From Dama dama (lineage: Eukaryota > Chordata > Mammalia > Artiodactyla > Cervidae), in NCBI RefSeq assembly GCF_033118175.1, contig NC_083714.1, positions 13,950,001 to 14,014,000 on the forward strand: a stretch of 64,000 bases of DNA, in the 5' to 3' direction. Numbering within the stretch: position 1 is the stretch's first letter; each line of letters begins with the position of its first letter. The translations under genes were made by a program, and so were the position numbers. A model generated the notes under the pieces. That model was given only the letters and a program-made list of their open reading frames with translations. It was not told where the DNA came from and did no database searches. Positions 22,825 through 34,924 of this stretch are shown here, one piece after another.

Positions 22825-24059
22825 CATTTACTTCAGGCTTCTCAATACTGGTATCCTGTTACACCTGTAGTTTTGGTTGAATCATTCCAAGGGCATTCTT
22901 CATTTTATGTAAACATGCCAAAAACTTGACCCAAGGCAGATAACTTGAGAGTGAGACATTACATTACAAAATGATTATAACAGGGTGCCTTGAGACTGTA
23001 TGCTTCTTAACATAAAATGAAAATAAATTAATTTACATGCTGTTATGGATACCTTCTTTTGTGAAAATTGTAGTGACAGTCTCTGGTGATGTCAGAAGAT
23101 TTGTGTTCTAACTCTGACAGAATTTTCTGTGATAAATTGTTGGGGGTACTAAAATTTCTAGTGCCAGTTCTATCTTGGAATCTGGGGACTGTCTGGCCCA
23201 GCCAATTTCAGAAGTCTAACATAGGCAGTGAGAGAAGATGCAGTGGTAGCAGCTTCAAAGATTTCAATAAGGAGCCAGTGAAAATTGTTATGAGTGGGTT
23301 GATGGGAGTCAGTTGTAAAGCTGTGTATCTTAACCACTCCTAAACTTCTAAAGATTCAGCCATTACTCAGAGGGCAAATTTAACCACTGTTGGTTAATGT
23401 GGCTTTCTATGAAGGATAAAGTGCTAAATACAGGCAATCTCTGACTTCTGGCACTTCAACCCAAACTATGTGGTAACTGGAGCTGTGGCGGTGGGTTTAG
23501 AGGTGTTTGAGAATGAAATGACTACTTGGAGAGAGTTCCAAGTCAATGGAGAGGTTCATATAGAAGCTAGATGCCCATTTCTTGGGAGACTTTAAGAGAG
23601 ATAAAAGTACCTGATGGGGGTTGGACTAGATGACTTCTAAGGATGCCTTCCCGCTCTATGGTTCCACGGTGAGCATCAATTTAGTCACTTACAGCACTTA
23701 CAACAAGAGACTGACTTTATGTTAACCTGCTTTCTAAAGTGTACTGGGTAAGGATCACTATCTTCTGCCTCAGTCTAGCTCCAAGTGGCCTTAAACTAGC
23801 CCTCTCACTACCAGTCAGCGTTGGCAACTCCTACCAACTCAAGTACACTGGCAGCAAGAGAAGGTGACAAACCTAAGCTAACAGAAGCAGACAGAAAGGG
23901 AAGAGAGTAAAAATGGTTCTTAGGATCAAGGGAAGTTGCTCCAAAGTCATAAGCCTGGTTTCTGTTGATCTGCTTTGATGTGGCTTGGTAAACTACTACT
24001 GAGAGCGATTTCAAAACAGAGAGACAAACATGTAAAGCTAATCATTGCAAGTCAATGTG
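22825..24059. other. Non-coding stretch, one old-repeat-like piece
   Basis: Around 23610-23675 the words GGGGTTGGACTAGATGACTT and CTATGGTTCCACGG resemble the end of a widespread old mammalian repeat that I cannot name. No gene recognised; the 85-codon frame at 23086-23343 has no known domain. Confidence 0.4.
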
Positions 24060-24470
24060 TTCAGTGTTCTAATAGAGGCCTGAACAAAGTGCCACGGGAA
24101 CACAGAGATGGACCAACTTTGCTAGGGAGTGTCTAGGAAATCTCACAGAGGAAGTAATGTGCAAGCTGAGTCTTGAAGGATGAGGAGGAGTGGACTGGCT
24201 GGAAATGGAGAGAGGTGTGGCTGGCAGAGGAAAAAATGTTCAAAAGCCACAGAGACACGGAAGACTACATTTGGGAAGTGGGAGTGTACACGGCTGGAGT
24301 GTGAGGTTAAGGCCTCGGGTGCTGTGCTTTTGAAGAAGGATGGGAATAGGAACTGGGGGGAGAGGAAAGGGCAGACAAAGAATGGTGGCACTTTAGAACG
24401 TGAACTTAATTCTGAGTGAAATACAGGCTTTGGAATGACTCTGATTTTACTCTAGACAAGATGGGTAGGC
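24060..24470 (+). repeat. Old mammalian interspersed repeat, family not assigned
   Basis: Shows the phrases GCAAGCTGAGTCTTGAAGGA, TGAGGAGGAGTGGACTGGCT, CACGGCTGGAGTGTGAG and CTTAATTCTGAGTGAAATAC, in the order typical of a common old mammalian repeat ('gagctgagtcttgaaggatgag...', then 'tggagtg', then 'attctgagtg'). The open frames at 24143-24419 on both strands belong to it and are not genes. Confidence 0.45.
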
Positions 24471-24504
24471 AGAAAGGGTCTTTGTGTCACGGGTATAGTG
24501 TATC

Positions 24505-24702
24505 TTAGTTGCTCAGTCATGTCCAACTCTTTGCGACCCCATGGAATGTTAGCCCACCAGGCTCCTCTGTCCATGGGATTCTCCAGGCAAGAATACTGCA
24601 GTGGGTAGCTATTCCCTTCTCCAGGGGATCTTCCCAACCTAGAGATCAAACCTGGGATTGTCTCCTGCATTCCAGGCAGATTTTTTACCATCTGAGCCAC
24701 CA
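24505..24702 (-). repeat. Bov-tA type SINE
   Basis: Reverse-complement SINE: CTTAGTTGCTCAGTCATGTC, CTCCTCTGTCCATGGGATTC, CTTCTCCAGGGGATCTTCCC, CAGGCAGATTTTTTACCATC, ending at TGAGCCACC. The 5' tip of the element (GGGAAGCCC in this orientation) is missing. No clear target-site duplication was found. Confidence 0.93.
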
Positions 24703-25368
24703 ACAGTAAATGAGGAGAGTTTAGTCATGCCAATGGGTAAGTCTGTGTCCATTCTGTCTGATGGGCTAAGTGTGCTGTTCTAAGCAATAACAAAAGCTAT
24801 GACGAGGAAGATGCAACAGCATGGGAGGGCACAGATGCTTAGACAGCAGACGTACACCTTAGTGAGCTGATGCATGAAGCATGGGAACATCTTAATACAC
24901 CAGAGATGACAACTTTAAAAGGCAGTCTTTTCAAAAACTGTCTTTTAAAAAGGAGTAATTACATTTATAACATGTCTTTATAACCTTGTGAATTTAACAT
25001 AGTCATCCATTCACCCCTGAAGTGCTTAAGAGTTGCTTCAGCTGAAATCCACTATTATCTGAGATGGCTCCCACTCCCAGCCACTACTCGTTTTTAGAGG
25101 TGGAAATTCAGGAAAGAGGAACTAAGACACAATTTCTCCAGACTTCTCTGAGGCCAGGGATCAAACCAGAGATCTCCCCTTTTGTCCGCAGCATTTTCAG
25201 GCCTGTTGAAACCCAAACTGTATTCTCAGTCCCATCACTACTCTTAAAACCTCTTTTTTCCACTGTCACACTGGCTCCCTTCAGAGGGCTTTTGAAAAGA
25301 AACTAACATTTTGAACATTCTTTTTTTTTTTTGACAGTCAAAGCAATTATTATTGGACTTAGTATTAA
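24703..25368. other. Non-coding stretch, no recognised element
   Basis: Unique-looking, moderately GC-richer than its surroundings around 25060-25280. An 80-codon frame at 25064-25306 has no recognisable domain. A T-run lies at 25321-25332. Confidence 0.45.
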
Positions 25369-25377
25369 CTATTTCTG

Positions 25378-25698
25378 GGCTTCTCAGCTGGTAAAGAATC
25401 TGCCTGCAATGCAGGAGGCCCCAGTTTGATTCCTGGGTTGGGAAGTTCCTCTGGAGAAGGGATAGGCTACCCACTCCAGTATTCTTGGGCTACCCTGGTG
25501 ACTCAGACGGTAAAGAATCAGCCTGCAACGTGGGAGACCCTGGGTTCGATATCTGGGTTGGGAAGATCCCCGGAAGAGGGTATGGCTACCCACTCCAGTA
25601 TTCTTGCCTGGAGAATTTCCATGGGCAGAGGAGCCTGGCAGGCTCAATCAATGGGGTCACAAAGATTCGGACACAACTAAGCAAATAAGCTCACACAC
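25378..25698 (+). repeat. Dimeric Bov-tA SINE with TSD
   Basis: Two tRNA-type heads in tandem. The first begins GGGCTTCTCAGCTGGTAAAG and stops after CCACTCCAGTATTCTTG. The second begins GGGCTACCCTGGTGACTCAG and runs on to the complete tail TCGGACACAACTAAGC. The whole 321-bp unit is framed by the 9-bp repeat CTATTTCTG at 25369-25377 and 25699-25707, so it inserted as one dimer and not as two separate events. Confidence 0.9.
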
Positions 25699-25877
25699 CT
25701 ATTTCTGAGATAGTTCAGTTTGGGGTACTCCAAGTGTGGCGTGTTTCAAATGCTGAGCCAATGCTGAGGTTTGGGGTGTGGTACTGAATCACCCATATGT
25801 TCTTGTCTGAAGTCCCTTGGAATCCACTGCCCAGGGTCTAGGGTGCAGGCTGTCAGTCAGAGCAAAACAAAGCCAAG

Positions 25878-25951
25878 TGGCCCAAATGGGGATTGAACCT
25901 GTGACCTCATTAGCAATATCAGTCTAACCACAGTGTATGGGTTATTTATTG
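25878..25951 (-). pseudogene. Degenerate tRNA-Ile-like sequence
   Basis: On the minus strand the sequence reads as a tRNA: a D-arm-like GTGGTTAGACTG, an anticodon-loop-like CTAATGA preceded by TTG, an intact T-arm/B-box GGTTCAATCCCC, and a 3' acceptor side TTTGGGCCAC. This follows the order of vertebrate tRNA-Ile (anticodon AAT), including the loop CTAAT. The 5' acceptor strand does not pair properly with the 3' strand and the D-arm is altered, so it is a pseudogene or the head of an old tRNA-derived SINE. It is not part of the neighbouring Bov-tA element, which derives from a different tRNA. Confidence 0.6.
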
Positions 25952-27543
25952 CTCTTCATAATATTGCAACGCAGCTCCACTCATTTCCAAGGCTTAGCAG
26001 CCTTCTCCCTACTTAGGTAAGCAAATCAATCCACCCCCCCTTAGCCAAGGAGCAGCGGAAGGGCATTCTGAAGAATGACTTAGATTTAAAGCAGCCTGAA
26101 GAATTTAAGGGAGCTTCTCTTTCCCCCATCCTTAGTGAAATGGCAGCCTTTTAAAACAGCCTTGTGGAACATATAAAGCAGTCCTAAAAGTAGTCAGGTA
26201 TAGGAACAGGAAGTTGAGTTCTGGGCAATCCCTTTAATTAAAGCTTCTGAAGGATTTATTTTATGGCTTTTTCTAATCTTCTCTTTCACCACTAGAAAGG
26301 ACACAAGAGTTAGCACTTCAATGTATAAATTTTAAAAATGAGGCTTAAAAACAGGACAAAACCTGCTAAACCTGATTTGAATGATGAAGCCTATGGTTTT
26401 CATATATTTATTTACAAGATAGCTTCATGGGCTGAAGTAAAATTGTGAAACTAATTTAAAAATTTTCTGAACATGAGACCAACTGTAGAAAATCTATACT
26501 TTATGAATCTAATGAATTTTCTTCACTTTTAAATTTTAAACATACTGAAAAGCTATATTTGATATTAACAATGATTAGATGTACATTCTCAATAGAAGTT
26601 ATTAAATACTAGTTCTCACCTTTAAAAATCCTTAGCACCTATGAAATTCTTATTCCAGTAGAATTTTTTTGTTATCATTTGTTGATGTCTATTTGTTATA
26701 TACTATGGGTGTTTTAATTAATTTCATTAACAAGAAGCAGCTCAGAAAATGTACCTATCATAAGACATATTGAATGCCTGCTTTTTATTTAAAAAGTAAG
26801 GGAGAATGTAAAAAAAAAACACCTGGAAATTGTTTCTAAAACAAATATATTTATAATGTAAGATAGAGGGCTAACAATTAAGTGTTTAGGTGTTAAGGAA
26901 CACCAAATTGTTATAAATAATGAAAAGGAAAATGTTTTCCAAAGGCTACTACTTCAGATATCCACATCTGAGGTAGTTGAAAGTTAGGGGGAAGGGCAAA
27001 GATCACTGAAGAGGGTTGTTTCTTTTGCCTATTAAGGAAGTCTTTTAACAAGTATTTGCTCACACTCATAAAATAATAGCTGAAAATTTAATATGAAATT
27101 GCTGCCCCCAAACTTCAACATTCAATTACTTTAGAGTACTCAAATAACTAGTAACATTGTCCCTTAGAGAGGTAAGTGTATATTATTTGCATGATATTCT
27201 AGACGTGAATAATCACCTTGAGCATACATTGGTGTTAGCATCTTCTTCTTCCAGAACACTAAGATACAAATCCATTCTCTTATTTATTCATGCCCTAATG
27301 ACTCAAATACTTCAGACATTTATAAGTAGACCCAATATTTATTTTTTAAAATGTTCAGACAGAAGTAAATATATTGTTAAATGCCTATGGTATGATTTTA
27401 GACCACATCTAATATGACACAAATTTCATACAATATTTGTGTTCTAATTTATCTTTACCACTTCAGTCTTTCACCCCCCCCCCCCCCAAAATGAAGAATA
27501 TTTCAAGCAGTGAGTCTCAGGAAAGGAGGTAGATATCAGTTTA
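25952..27543. other. Non-coding AT-rich stretch with poly(C) run
   Basis: No gene or repeat family recognised. A run of C lies at about 27475-27487 and smaller C-runs at 26033-26040. Confidence 0.5.
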
Positions 27544-27686
27544 CTGGACTGGAACAAAACATGAATTTACTTTAATGGGACAAAAGGAAAGTGAAATCTA
27601 AACTATTAACTTTTAGTTTTCTTCACTTGCCAAGCATCAGTGCTATATTCCAACTGGTTCTAGACACTCTTTGGTGAAGAGTGTGT

Positions 27687-27734
<48 letters not shown>

Positions 27735-27921
27735 GACTGGAACAAAACATGAATTTACTTTAATGGGACAAAAGGAAAGTGAAATCTAAACTATTAACTT
27801 TTAGTTTTCTTCATTTGCCAAGCATCAGTGCTATATTCCAACTGGTTCTAGACACTCTTTGGTGAAGTAAGTGTGTGTGTGTGTGTGTGTGTGTGAAGTA
27901 AGTGTGTGTGTGTGTGTGTGT
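27544..27921 (+). repeat. Recent tandem duplication bounded by (TG)n
   Basis: A 135-bp block at 27544-27678 is repeated at 27732-27866 with one difference that I can see (CACTTGCC versus CATTTGCC), a period of 188 bases. The first copy ends in a TG repeat (27679-27731). The second is followed by a TG run, and the short unit GAAGTAAGTG(TG)n is itself doubled (27865-27894, then 27895-27921). Near identity points to a very recent event or an assembly effect. Confidence 0.95.
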
Positions 27922-28189
27922 ACTCTGTTTCTGAGGTTTTATTTTCTTCCATAGTAAGTTCATTCCCTTTCCCTTTAAAATATTTGTTAGTAAAATCTCT
28001 CAGAATACCCAATACCTTGTATATGGTCACTTTGATAATAACAATTTACACACATCCCTATAATTTGGACTTTTGTCCACATAGGAAAAAAGAAACCAAA
28101 AAGTGGTATAGTGTTTTGCTTTTACTCAGAGTGAACTGGGAGTGGACTAAATAATCTCATAAGTTGCTTTAAATACATTTCTTCTTTTA

Positions 28190-28335
28190 TTACAGATGTA
28201 GAATGTCCGTTTATCCAGTAAGATCTCCTCTGACGCTTTGGCAAAAATCACTTTGTACCTAGGATTGTAATTATTTATATAACTTATCTCTCCTACTATA
28301 CTATCAACTCCTAAGGCAAAATTTAGACTAAATTT
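28190..28335 (+). repeat. L2-like LINE 3' fragment
   Basis: CTCCTCTGACGCTTTGGCAA, ACTTTGTACCTAGGATTGTA, ATTATTTATATAACTTATCT, CTACTATACTATCAACTCCT follow the L2 (or L2-tailed SINE) pattern upstream of the 'agactgtaagctcc' motif. Diverged. Confidence 0.5.
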
Positions 28336-30714
28336 ACAGGATCAACTGTTTAAACATAAATAAAGGGGAAAAAAGCAGCCTTTTAAGAGCAAAGGGGTAA
28401 AGTTTAGAGATAGATCCAAGAATAGGTTCAATTTCTTCTAGTTTACCCTCTCCTTATGAAAAACCAAGAGCTCTGACAGAGCAAAACACCATTTTCAGTT
28501 TCTCCCACACCTTCACCAATTTTCAGCTTCTCTCATACCTTCACCTTCTTACTGATTTTTGACCCAAAGGCATTGTGCCTGTGTCTCAAGGAAGCAGAGA
28601 TTCCAACTGGAGACTCTGAAGATCTGGAAGATGTGATAAGGAATTAGAATCTGATATACTCAATACACTTAATTTCTGTGGCAGTAGGTGCTATATGACC
28701 TCAGACAAGTCTCTATAACTCAGGAGTCATCACCTATATTGAGAATGGTTCTTGCTGTTTGGTTTCTCCTGCGACATTCTCTTGCCCAGTTTTTGGCCAC
28801 ATCTCTGCACATTAGCACAACCATGGAATAATGAAGGCGTGCATTAAACTAGTGGCTAAAGTGAAGATTCCAGATTTTGACATATTTAGCTGTGCTATTC
28901 TTTGGATAATTTTGAGTAAAGGGCATATAGCAACCGAGGTTCCAAACTACACCTCAAATTAAATGCTTATAAAATCTGACAATTTCTCACTTGGTAATTT
29001 ATACACTGAAACTAACAAATGAGGCATAAATTTTAGTACTCAAGCCATGCTACCATTTGTAAAAGGTAACAAAATGTAGATCATAAATTAAGATAATTAA
29101 TTTTGCATAGTGTTTTTGATAAATCTAATTTCTGTCTCAAAAAACCATATTTTAGCCAAGAGCCTTGCCACAGGCACTTGCCAAAAACAGTCTGGCCTTA
29201 ACATCTCCAGAATGAGCTTCACTGACAATAGGGTATAGTCAGAAGTGACCCATTTACAGCTTTTTTTTTTTTTTTTCATAAGAAAAATCAATCCCGGTGA
29301 TGCTACCATAAGGAGTTGGGGAGCTTGTTTAAACTAATTGTTCACGATGACCCAAGTCTAGTTACCTACAATAATCAAGAATAAGAATGAGGGGGAAAAT
29401 ATAATTATGCTGCTTACAATGCTTTTAAACTCATACTGCTTTAGAAAAATGCCAGATTACAACACCAAAATATAAAAGCAAATTTGGCTTACAATGAATC
29501 TACTTACCCAAAAGTACCCAATCTAGCCAGGACCTTTGAAAGTAATCAAGTAGGTTGTTAGCTATTTGCAGTATCTCAAAAAGCCTAATAGTAAGTGAAC
29601 ATTTGCAACATGTAAACAAAAAATCATCCTCTCGCTCTCATCCCCGCCCCACCCACACACACACATTCTGTCACACAAAGCAAAACACATCAGCTTTCAT
29701 ATGGTCACCCTATTCCCTAGAAAGAACAAACCTCCCTTGCTATTTTCTCAGAATTAAGCAGTGCAATAAAGTAGTATAGTTCTGAATCAAGTTCCAGACA
29801 CTGCCTGCACCTGCATAATTATTTCATTGCCAAGCCATCTAAGTACAACCAAGTAAAGGAGAAGAAAGATAGCCTTTTCAGCATGACAATAGGCCATATT
29901 CCTGTTTTATGAAGTAAGACCACATCTATTAATCACTTATATATTCTAGAAAAATTACTATCAACTTGAATTTACATAAAGAAATAGACCTACACTTCGC
30001 TGAACAATTTATTAACCAAGATCTTAAGGAATTTTCTTCAACTGAGATGTTTATGTTCATCTATACTAACTGTAATTCTCCTTTTATAAAACTATATAAT
30101 CTAAGTACTGAAAAAGGGGAAATAAATTTGTCTTTGCTTTCTAACATGTAAAAGCCACTAATGCAACTAGCTTGATAAATGCTAGAAATTATTCTTTTTC
30201 AATAGGGATAAAGAATATTTCTACCTTGACGTTTTGACCACTAATATATATACTAATTTGTGAATCTTAATTTCACCATGGATAAACTTCTATCAGTAAT
30301 TCTGAGCTCTCCGTCCTGCTTCTTACTTGCTATAATCTTTCCTGCTTTTACCCAGGTCAAGGAAATAATAGTCTACTTAATAGTTCCATGATGTAATTCT
30401 CACAAAGTTTTCCTGCTACATAGGAACTATGTATTTTTACAACTGGGAGAAATGCTCGGCCTATGCATAAGGTCTTATTTCAGTCTACAATAAATCAAAA
30501 TTTTAATTAGAAGAACATAAAACTGGGCTATGACAAGTATTTTAATTTTAAAGCAGTATATTTATACATAAAAACTTAATGCAGATTAGGCATTCATTTA
30601 CAAAGTACCTGGTCATTTTTCTTACACTTAGGTTTTAGAGATTAAGGGACCACAAACAAACTAGATCACTATCTTCTATATAATGGTTAGCTTTTTAAAG
30701 GAAGAAAGGGCACT
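28336..30714. other. Non-coding stretch with minor repeats
   Basis: Includes a two-copy 28-bp imperfect tandem repeat (28491-28545, beginning ATTTTCAG) and a T-run at 29264-29277. A weak MIR-like patch lies at 28680-28750. No gene recognised. Confidence 0.5.
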
Positions 30715-31215
30715 CATACAGGTTTTTGCATGCCCATGTTCATGGTAGCATTATGTGCAATAGTCAAAAAGTGGAAGCCATCCAAGTTTTCATGCATGGA
30801 TGAATGAAAAAAATGTAGAAGATACATATAATGGAATGCTATTTAGCCTTAAAAAGGAAGTAAATTCTAACACATGCTACAACATGGGTGAACCATGAAA
30901 ACATTATGCCAAATGAAATAAGCCAGTCATAAAAAGACAAATATGGTATGCTTCCACTTATGTGAGGTACCTAGAAGAGTCAGAGTCATAGAGACAGAAA
31001 GCATTAGAATGATGGTTGTCAGGGGCATGGGAAGGGGGAAATGGGTAGTTAGACTTTGGTGGGTACAGAGTTTCAGTTAGGGAAGATAAAAAAGTTCTGG
31101 AGATGAATGGTGGATGGTTGCATCATCAATGTGAATGTACTTAAGGCCATAGAACTACACATTTAAAATCAAGTAGTAAATTTTATGCTATGCATATTTT
31201 ACAATAAAATAAAGT
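30715..31215 (+). repeat. L1 LINE 3' end
   Basis: Plus-strand L1: CATGGTAGCATTATGTGCAA, ACATGCTACAACATGGGTGA, AAATGAAATAAGCCAGTCAT, TCATAGAGACAGAAAGCATT, GGGCATGGGAAGGGGG, TGCATCATCAATGTGAATGT, ending with TTTTACAATAAAATAAAG. Typical of older L1 3' ends. No intact frame. Confidence 0.9.
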
Positions 31216-31834
31216 ACAGCTGAGTAACATGAAGAAAACTGAATAATATCTAGTCACAGATGAAAACAGTGAGTTACCAGATATCCTATTTTTTTTAAAA
31301 GGACACCTATACCTGATGAGTCTTTAATTTCACTATTTCTGGTTTTGTTCTCTCCTTTCTCTTTTATTCCAAACCTAGTAAATTCATTTGATTCCATTTT
31401 TAAGTTTTATGATTTATATATAGGTTTTAAGACTGAAAGACCAGACTCGAAGAATTACCAACTGTTATGTTCAAAAGAATTGTATTCTTCTTGGAGTCTA
31501 ACCCACAATTTACATACAGGCAAAGAACATGATTTCATTTCATATGATAGTATATTTTTGTAAAAAGCATTATTCTTTTATACAATATTAATCCAAGTCA
31601 ATTTTCTGACTAGTCTATGCAACCATGAGTTATATACTTTTTATAACCCCATCTATGGATTTTCTGAAATTTAAATTAATGTTCTAAACTTCAGTCTTAA
31701 CTGCTAACTAGAATTTTTGAAGAATTACTGACCCATGATTAAACAATTTATAGGAACCTGCTTTCAAGTTCATTATTTTCACCAGGAAGCTGCAAAACAT
31801 ACATTCTCAGAAAATTTTATTTTATCTTATCTTA
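31216..31834. other. Non-coding stretch, no recognised element
   Basis: AT-rich. The 72-codon frame at 31345-31563 has no recognisable domain. Confidence 0.5.
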
Positions 31835-32060
31835 AATGTAGTAGTTAAGGGCTTGCACTTTGCAGTCAGATAGCCTGGGTTTGAATCCTGTTTTTACCAC
31901 TTACTAGATGTGTGATTGGGTACATTATTTAAATTCTCTAAATCTCAGTTTCCCTGTTTTTAAAATGTGGATATTAATACCTAAGAGTTGTTGTGAGCAC
32001 CATGCATATAAAGCTCCTCTGCAGTATCTGACATGTAGTAAGTTCTTAAAAAACAGGAGC
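31835..32060 (+). repeat. MIR SINE, near full length
   Basis: TAGTAGTTAAGGGCTTGCAC, AGATAGCCTGGGTTTGAATC, TACCACTTACTAGATGTGTG, TCTAAATCTCAGTTTCCCTG, TAAGAGTTGTTGTGAGCACC, GTATCTGACATGTAGTAAGT. This is the complete MIR order. Confidence 0.93.
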
Positions 32061-34534
32061 TATAAATACCACTAATAACAACAGCATGTAGAAATGATAA
32101 GTGCCCTATGCCACTTTTAAAAATGACACCACAGTTTTGACTCTAATATGAATCCAGAAAAAAGAACAACTGTGTATTTTGAGACTTGTTTTCTTTGTTC
32201 CTCTCTTCCAAATAACTTCATTCTTATTATCATATTAAGCAAAAAAAGAAATTAAGTCCAACAAAAATGAGAAGACCAGGTACGTATGTGTGTATATACA
32301 TACACAAACACACATCTCTCTCTAATGTGCTGTATATGACTTCAGCAAGTTGTACAGAAACACGGGGAAAAAGTTGAAAAGTAAACAGGAAGAGTAATAG
32401 ACTGCATTTGTATATGTACAAATACAAAATTCTAAGTTCAACTATTTGAATGATTCATTCAGAATCATATTATTGTCAGAAAAAATATACTGTAATTCTT
32501 CTGGTAATTGCCCTAGGAGACAGATACACAAGTTCAGAAAAATTGGATATTTTCATCCATTTTTATCAACGTACACAAGAGAATTTCATATTTTTTTTAA
32601 AGTAAAAACAAACTGCTACTACAGTTACTGCTACTAAGGATTTCTAAAGTATATAATGTTTCATGCTGGGATTTCTGCCACGGTTTCATTTGAAAGTACA
32701 AAGGTTTTGTATACTATCTACTTGGACACCCCAACTTTAAAGAAAAATGGAAATTTTATAACATACTTCTGTTTCTGAAAATGTGTTCCTTGGAGCACTA
32801 ACGGCATAACATAAGAGGGTGGGAGGATAAAAGGGTTCTGAGAAATCCTGCAGTGAGCAGAGCTGTTTAAAGTTGTTTAACTAGTGTCCCCAAAATTTAT
32901 TTGGCCATAGAATTCTTTTTTCAAGCAATACCAAGGAACCAGTATTCCTCATAACAACTTATTTTGGGAAATGTATAATAAATTGCCTTTCATTAGTTAT
33001 TTAAAAGGTAATTTTATGCACCTGTCCCAAAAAGATAGTCACTGGCAGAATTTGCTAAAGTCCCAAAATGAGTCCATGATATTTCATGTCAGGAAGAAAA
33101 TCTATAACATGGCTAGATTTATATTTGTACTATCTTGTAGTTATTTACAGAATGTGTGTTTTAACCCCTTTTCTGCCTGTTATTTATTTATTAGTTAATC
33201 AAGTCCAAACACTCCATTTCTAATACTTGTAAAAATCTAAGAATCAGTGTGACCCTCCAATCCTTTCCCTTTCTTTCTGGGCTTTGGTGTAAGCTAAGAC
33301 AACCCTGTAGCTATGAGCTACATCTTCAAATATAAGAATACTAAACTCAGTTACCAGCATTTTAATAACTGGTGATTATGAGCTGCATTGATGCAATTCT
33401 ATAGTAAAATAATGAAGCTTCTACAACATTAATCCTGAAGGAACACAGTGACTGATTATTATTGATATTTCATTCCCCTGACATCTCCCTAACATTCCTA
33501 TAAAGTATATCAACTACTGTAAACACTGCTTTATCTACTGGAGATTGAGCAGCTTGCCCCAAGTACCAAGAGTCAGCAGGGACCAATTTCCTGTTGGACA
33601 GATACCGTGCATTTTACAACTATAGAAACTGCATCAGATAATCACCCTGAAATATGAACAAAAACAGGAAATTCCTTTACTAATAGCTTATTATTTAAGG
33701 AATTTCTTCTTTTGAAATAATTTTAGAACACAATTTGCTAGAAATCTAAACTTGAACTAAAAAAACCTGATGGCATGCTAGATAGCTTTTTTGTTGAGTT
33801 CAGAAATTAAGAACAAAGTTTTAACAACTGTAATGAGGCAGTCATTACTTTGTCCTTGTGTTGGATGAAACAAAATAAGTAAGCTACAGTTAATTCTGGG
33901 TAAAGTAAGAATGTGAATTATTATGCTGTCAGGCTGTTGCATCACTTTCTTCTTAGGTTCTCCCTTCAATTCCAGAAGTACATAAAAGTGTAACAGAATG
34001 GGTGAGGCGGAATAGACATCAACAATTTTTTAAAAGCCTAACAAAGAAGACACAATGACTGTTATTATGGAAATAATACATGTAAGTAATCCATGGATAT
34101 TTGGTCACTGATTTTCAAGTTATACAAAATAAGCTGATCACTGAAAGAAAAAAAGACACTTAAAGACATTTATGGCAGAATACATGTAATCACAGTGTTC
34201 TATATTATGATAATATCTATCAATAACATTTTACCAGAGATATGGCAAATGGTCGAGGAGAACAAAGTCTGACATGAAAGGATTCAAGAATGTTGATAAT
34301 TCAGGAAAGGAAGAGGAGTTAAGAATCAAGTTTAAGTTTCATAAGGTTTTTTTTTTTTTTTAATGTAGAAGCAGAGGTAACAAAAATTGGTCTTCACCTG
34401 GTAAGTGTGTACTCCCTGAGTCCTGAATGCAAATTCATGGCAGAAAAAGTACCTATGCATCCACGCAATCTTTTGTCTCGACCAATCTTCCATGTTACAA
34501 ACAGTGGGCTGTAATGGAAGATAAAAATAGGGTA
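32061..34534. other. Non-coding stretch, little recognised
   Basis: AT-rich. Holds a short palindromic GT/AC run near 32285-32312 and a T-run at 34347-34361. A faint MIR-like patch lies near 33535-33600. No gene recognised. Confidence 0.5.
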
Positions 34535-34678
34535 AATCAATCAATTCAATTCAAAGAAATATTTCTTGAATATTTACTATACCCAAGTTAGGTGCCTGAA
34601 ATACAAAGACTAGATGACAGGCCCTCAGGGGCTTAGCTGCATTTAGAAACAATTATAGCTACACTGTATTAAATGTAG
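34535..34678 (+). repeat. Old mammalian interspersed repeat, family not assigned
   Basis: ATATTTACTATACCCAAGTT, AGGTGCCTGAAATACAAAGA, CAGGCCCTCAGGGGCTTAGC follow the same order as the unassigned family at 20.5 kb (interval-type head, 'atacaaagatga', 'ccctcaaggagctta'). Confidence 0.4.
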
Positions 34679-34688
34679 TCTATATGTT

Positions 34689-34895
34689 GGTGGTGGTTTA
34701 GTCACTAAGTGTCTGGCTCTTTTGAGACTCCATGGACTGTAGCCCACCAGGCTCCTTTGCCCACGTGATTTCCCAGGCAAGAATACTGGAGTGGGTTGCC
34801 ATTTCCTCCTTCAGGGAATATTCCTGATCCAGGTATTGAACCCACATCTCCTGCACTGCAGGTGGATTCTTTACCATCTGAGCCACCTGGGAAGC
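34689..34895 (-). repeat. Bov-tA type SINE with 10-bp TSD
   Basis: Reverse-complement SINE: GGTTTAGTCACTAAGTGTCT, CATGGACTGTAGCCCACCAG, AATACTGGAGTGGGTTGCCA, CTGAGCCACCTGGGAAGC. Framed by TCTATATGTT at 34679-34688 and 34896-34905. Confidence 0.95.
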
Positions 34896-34924
34896 TCTAT
34901 ATGTTAGAAAGTCCAATAAGTGGT

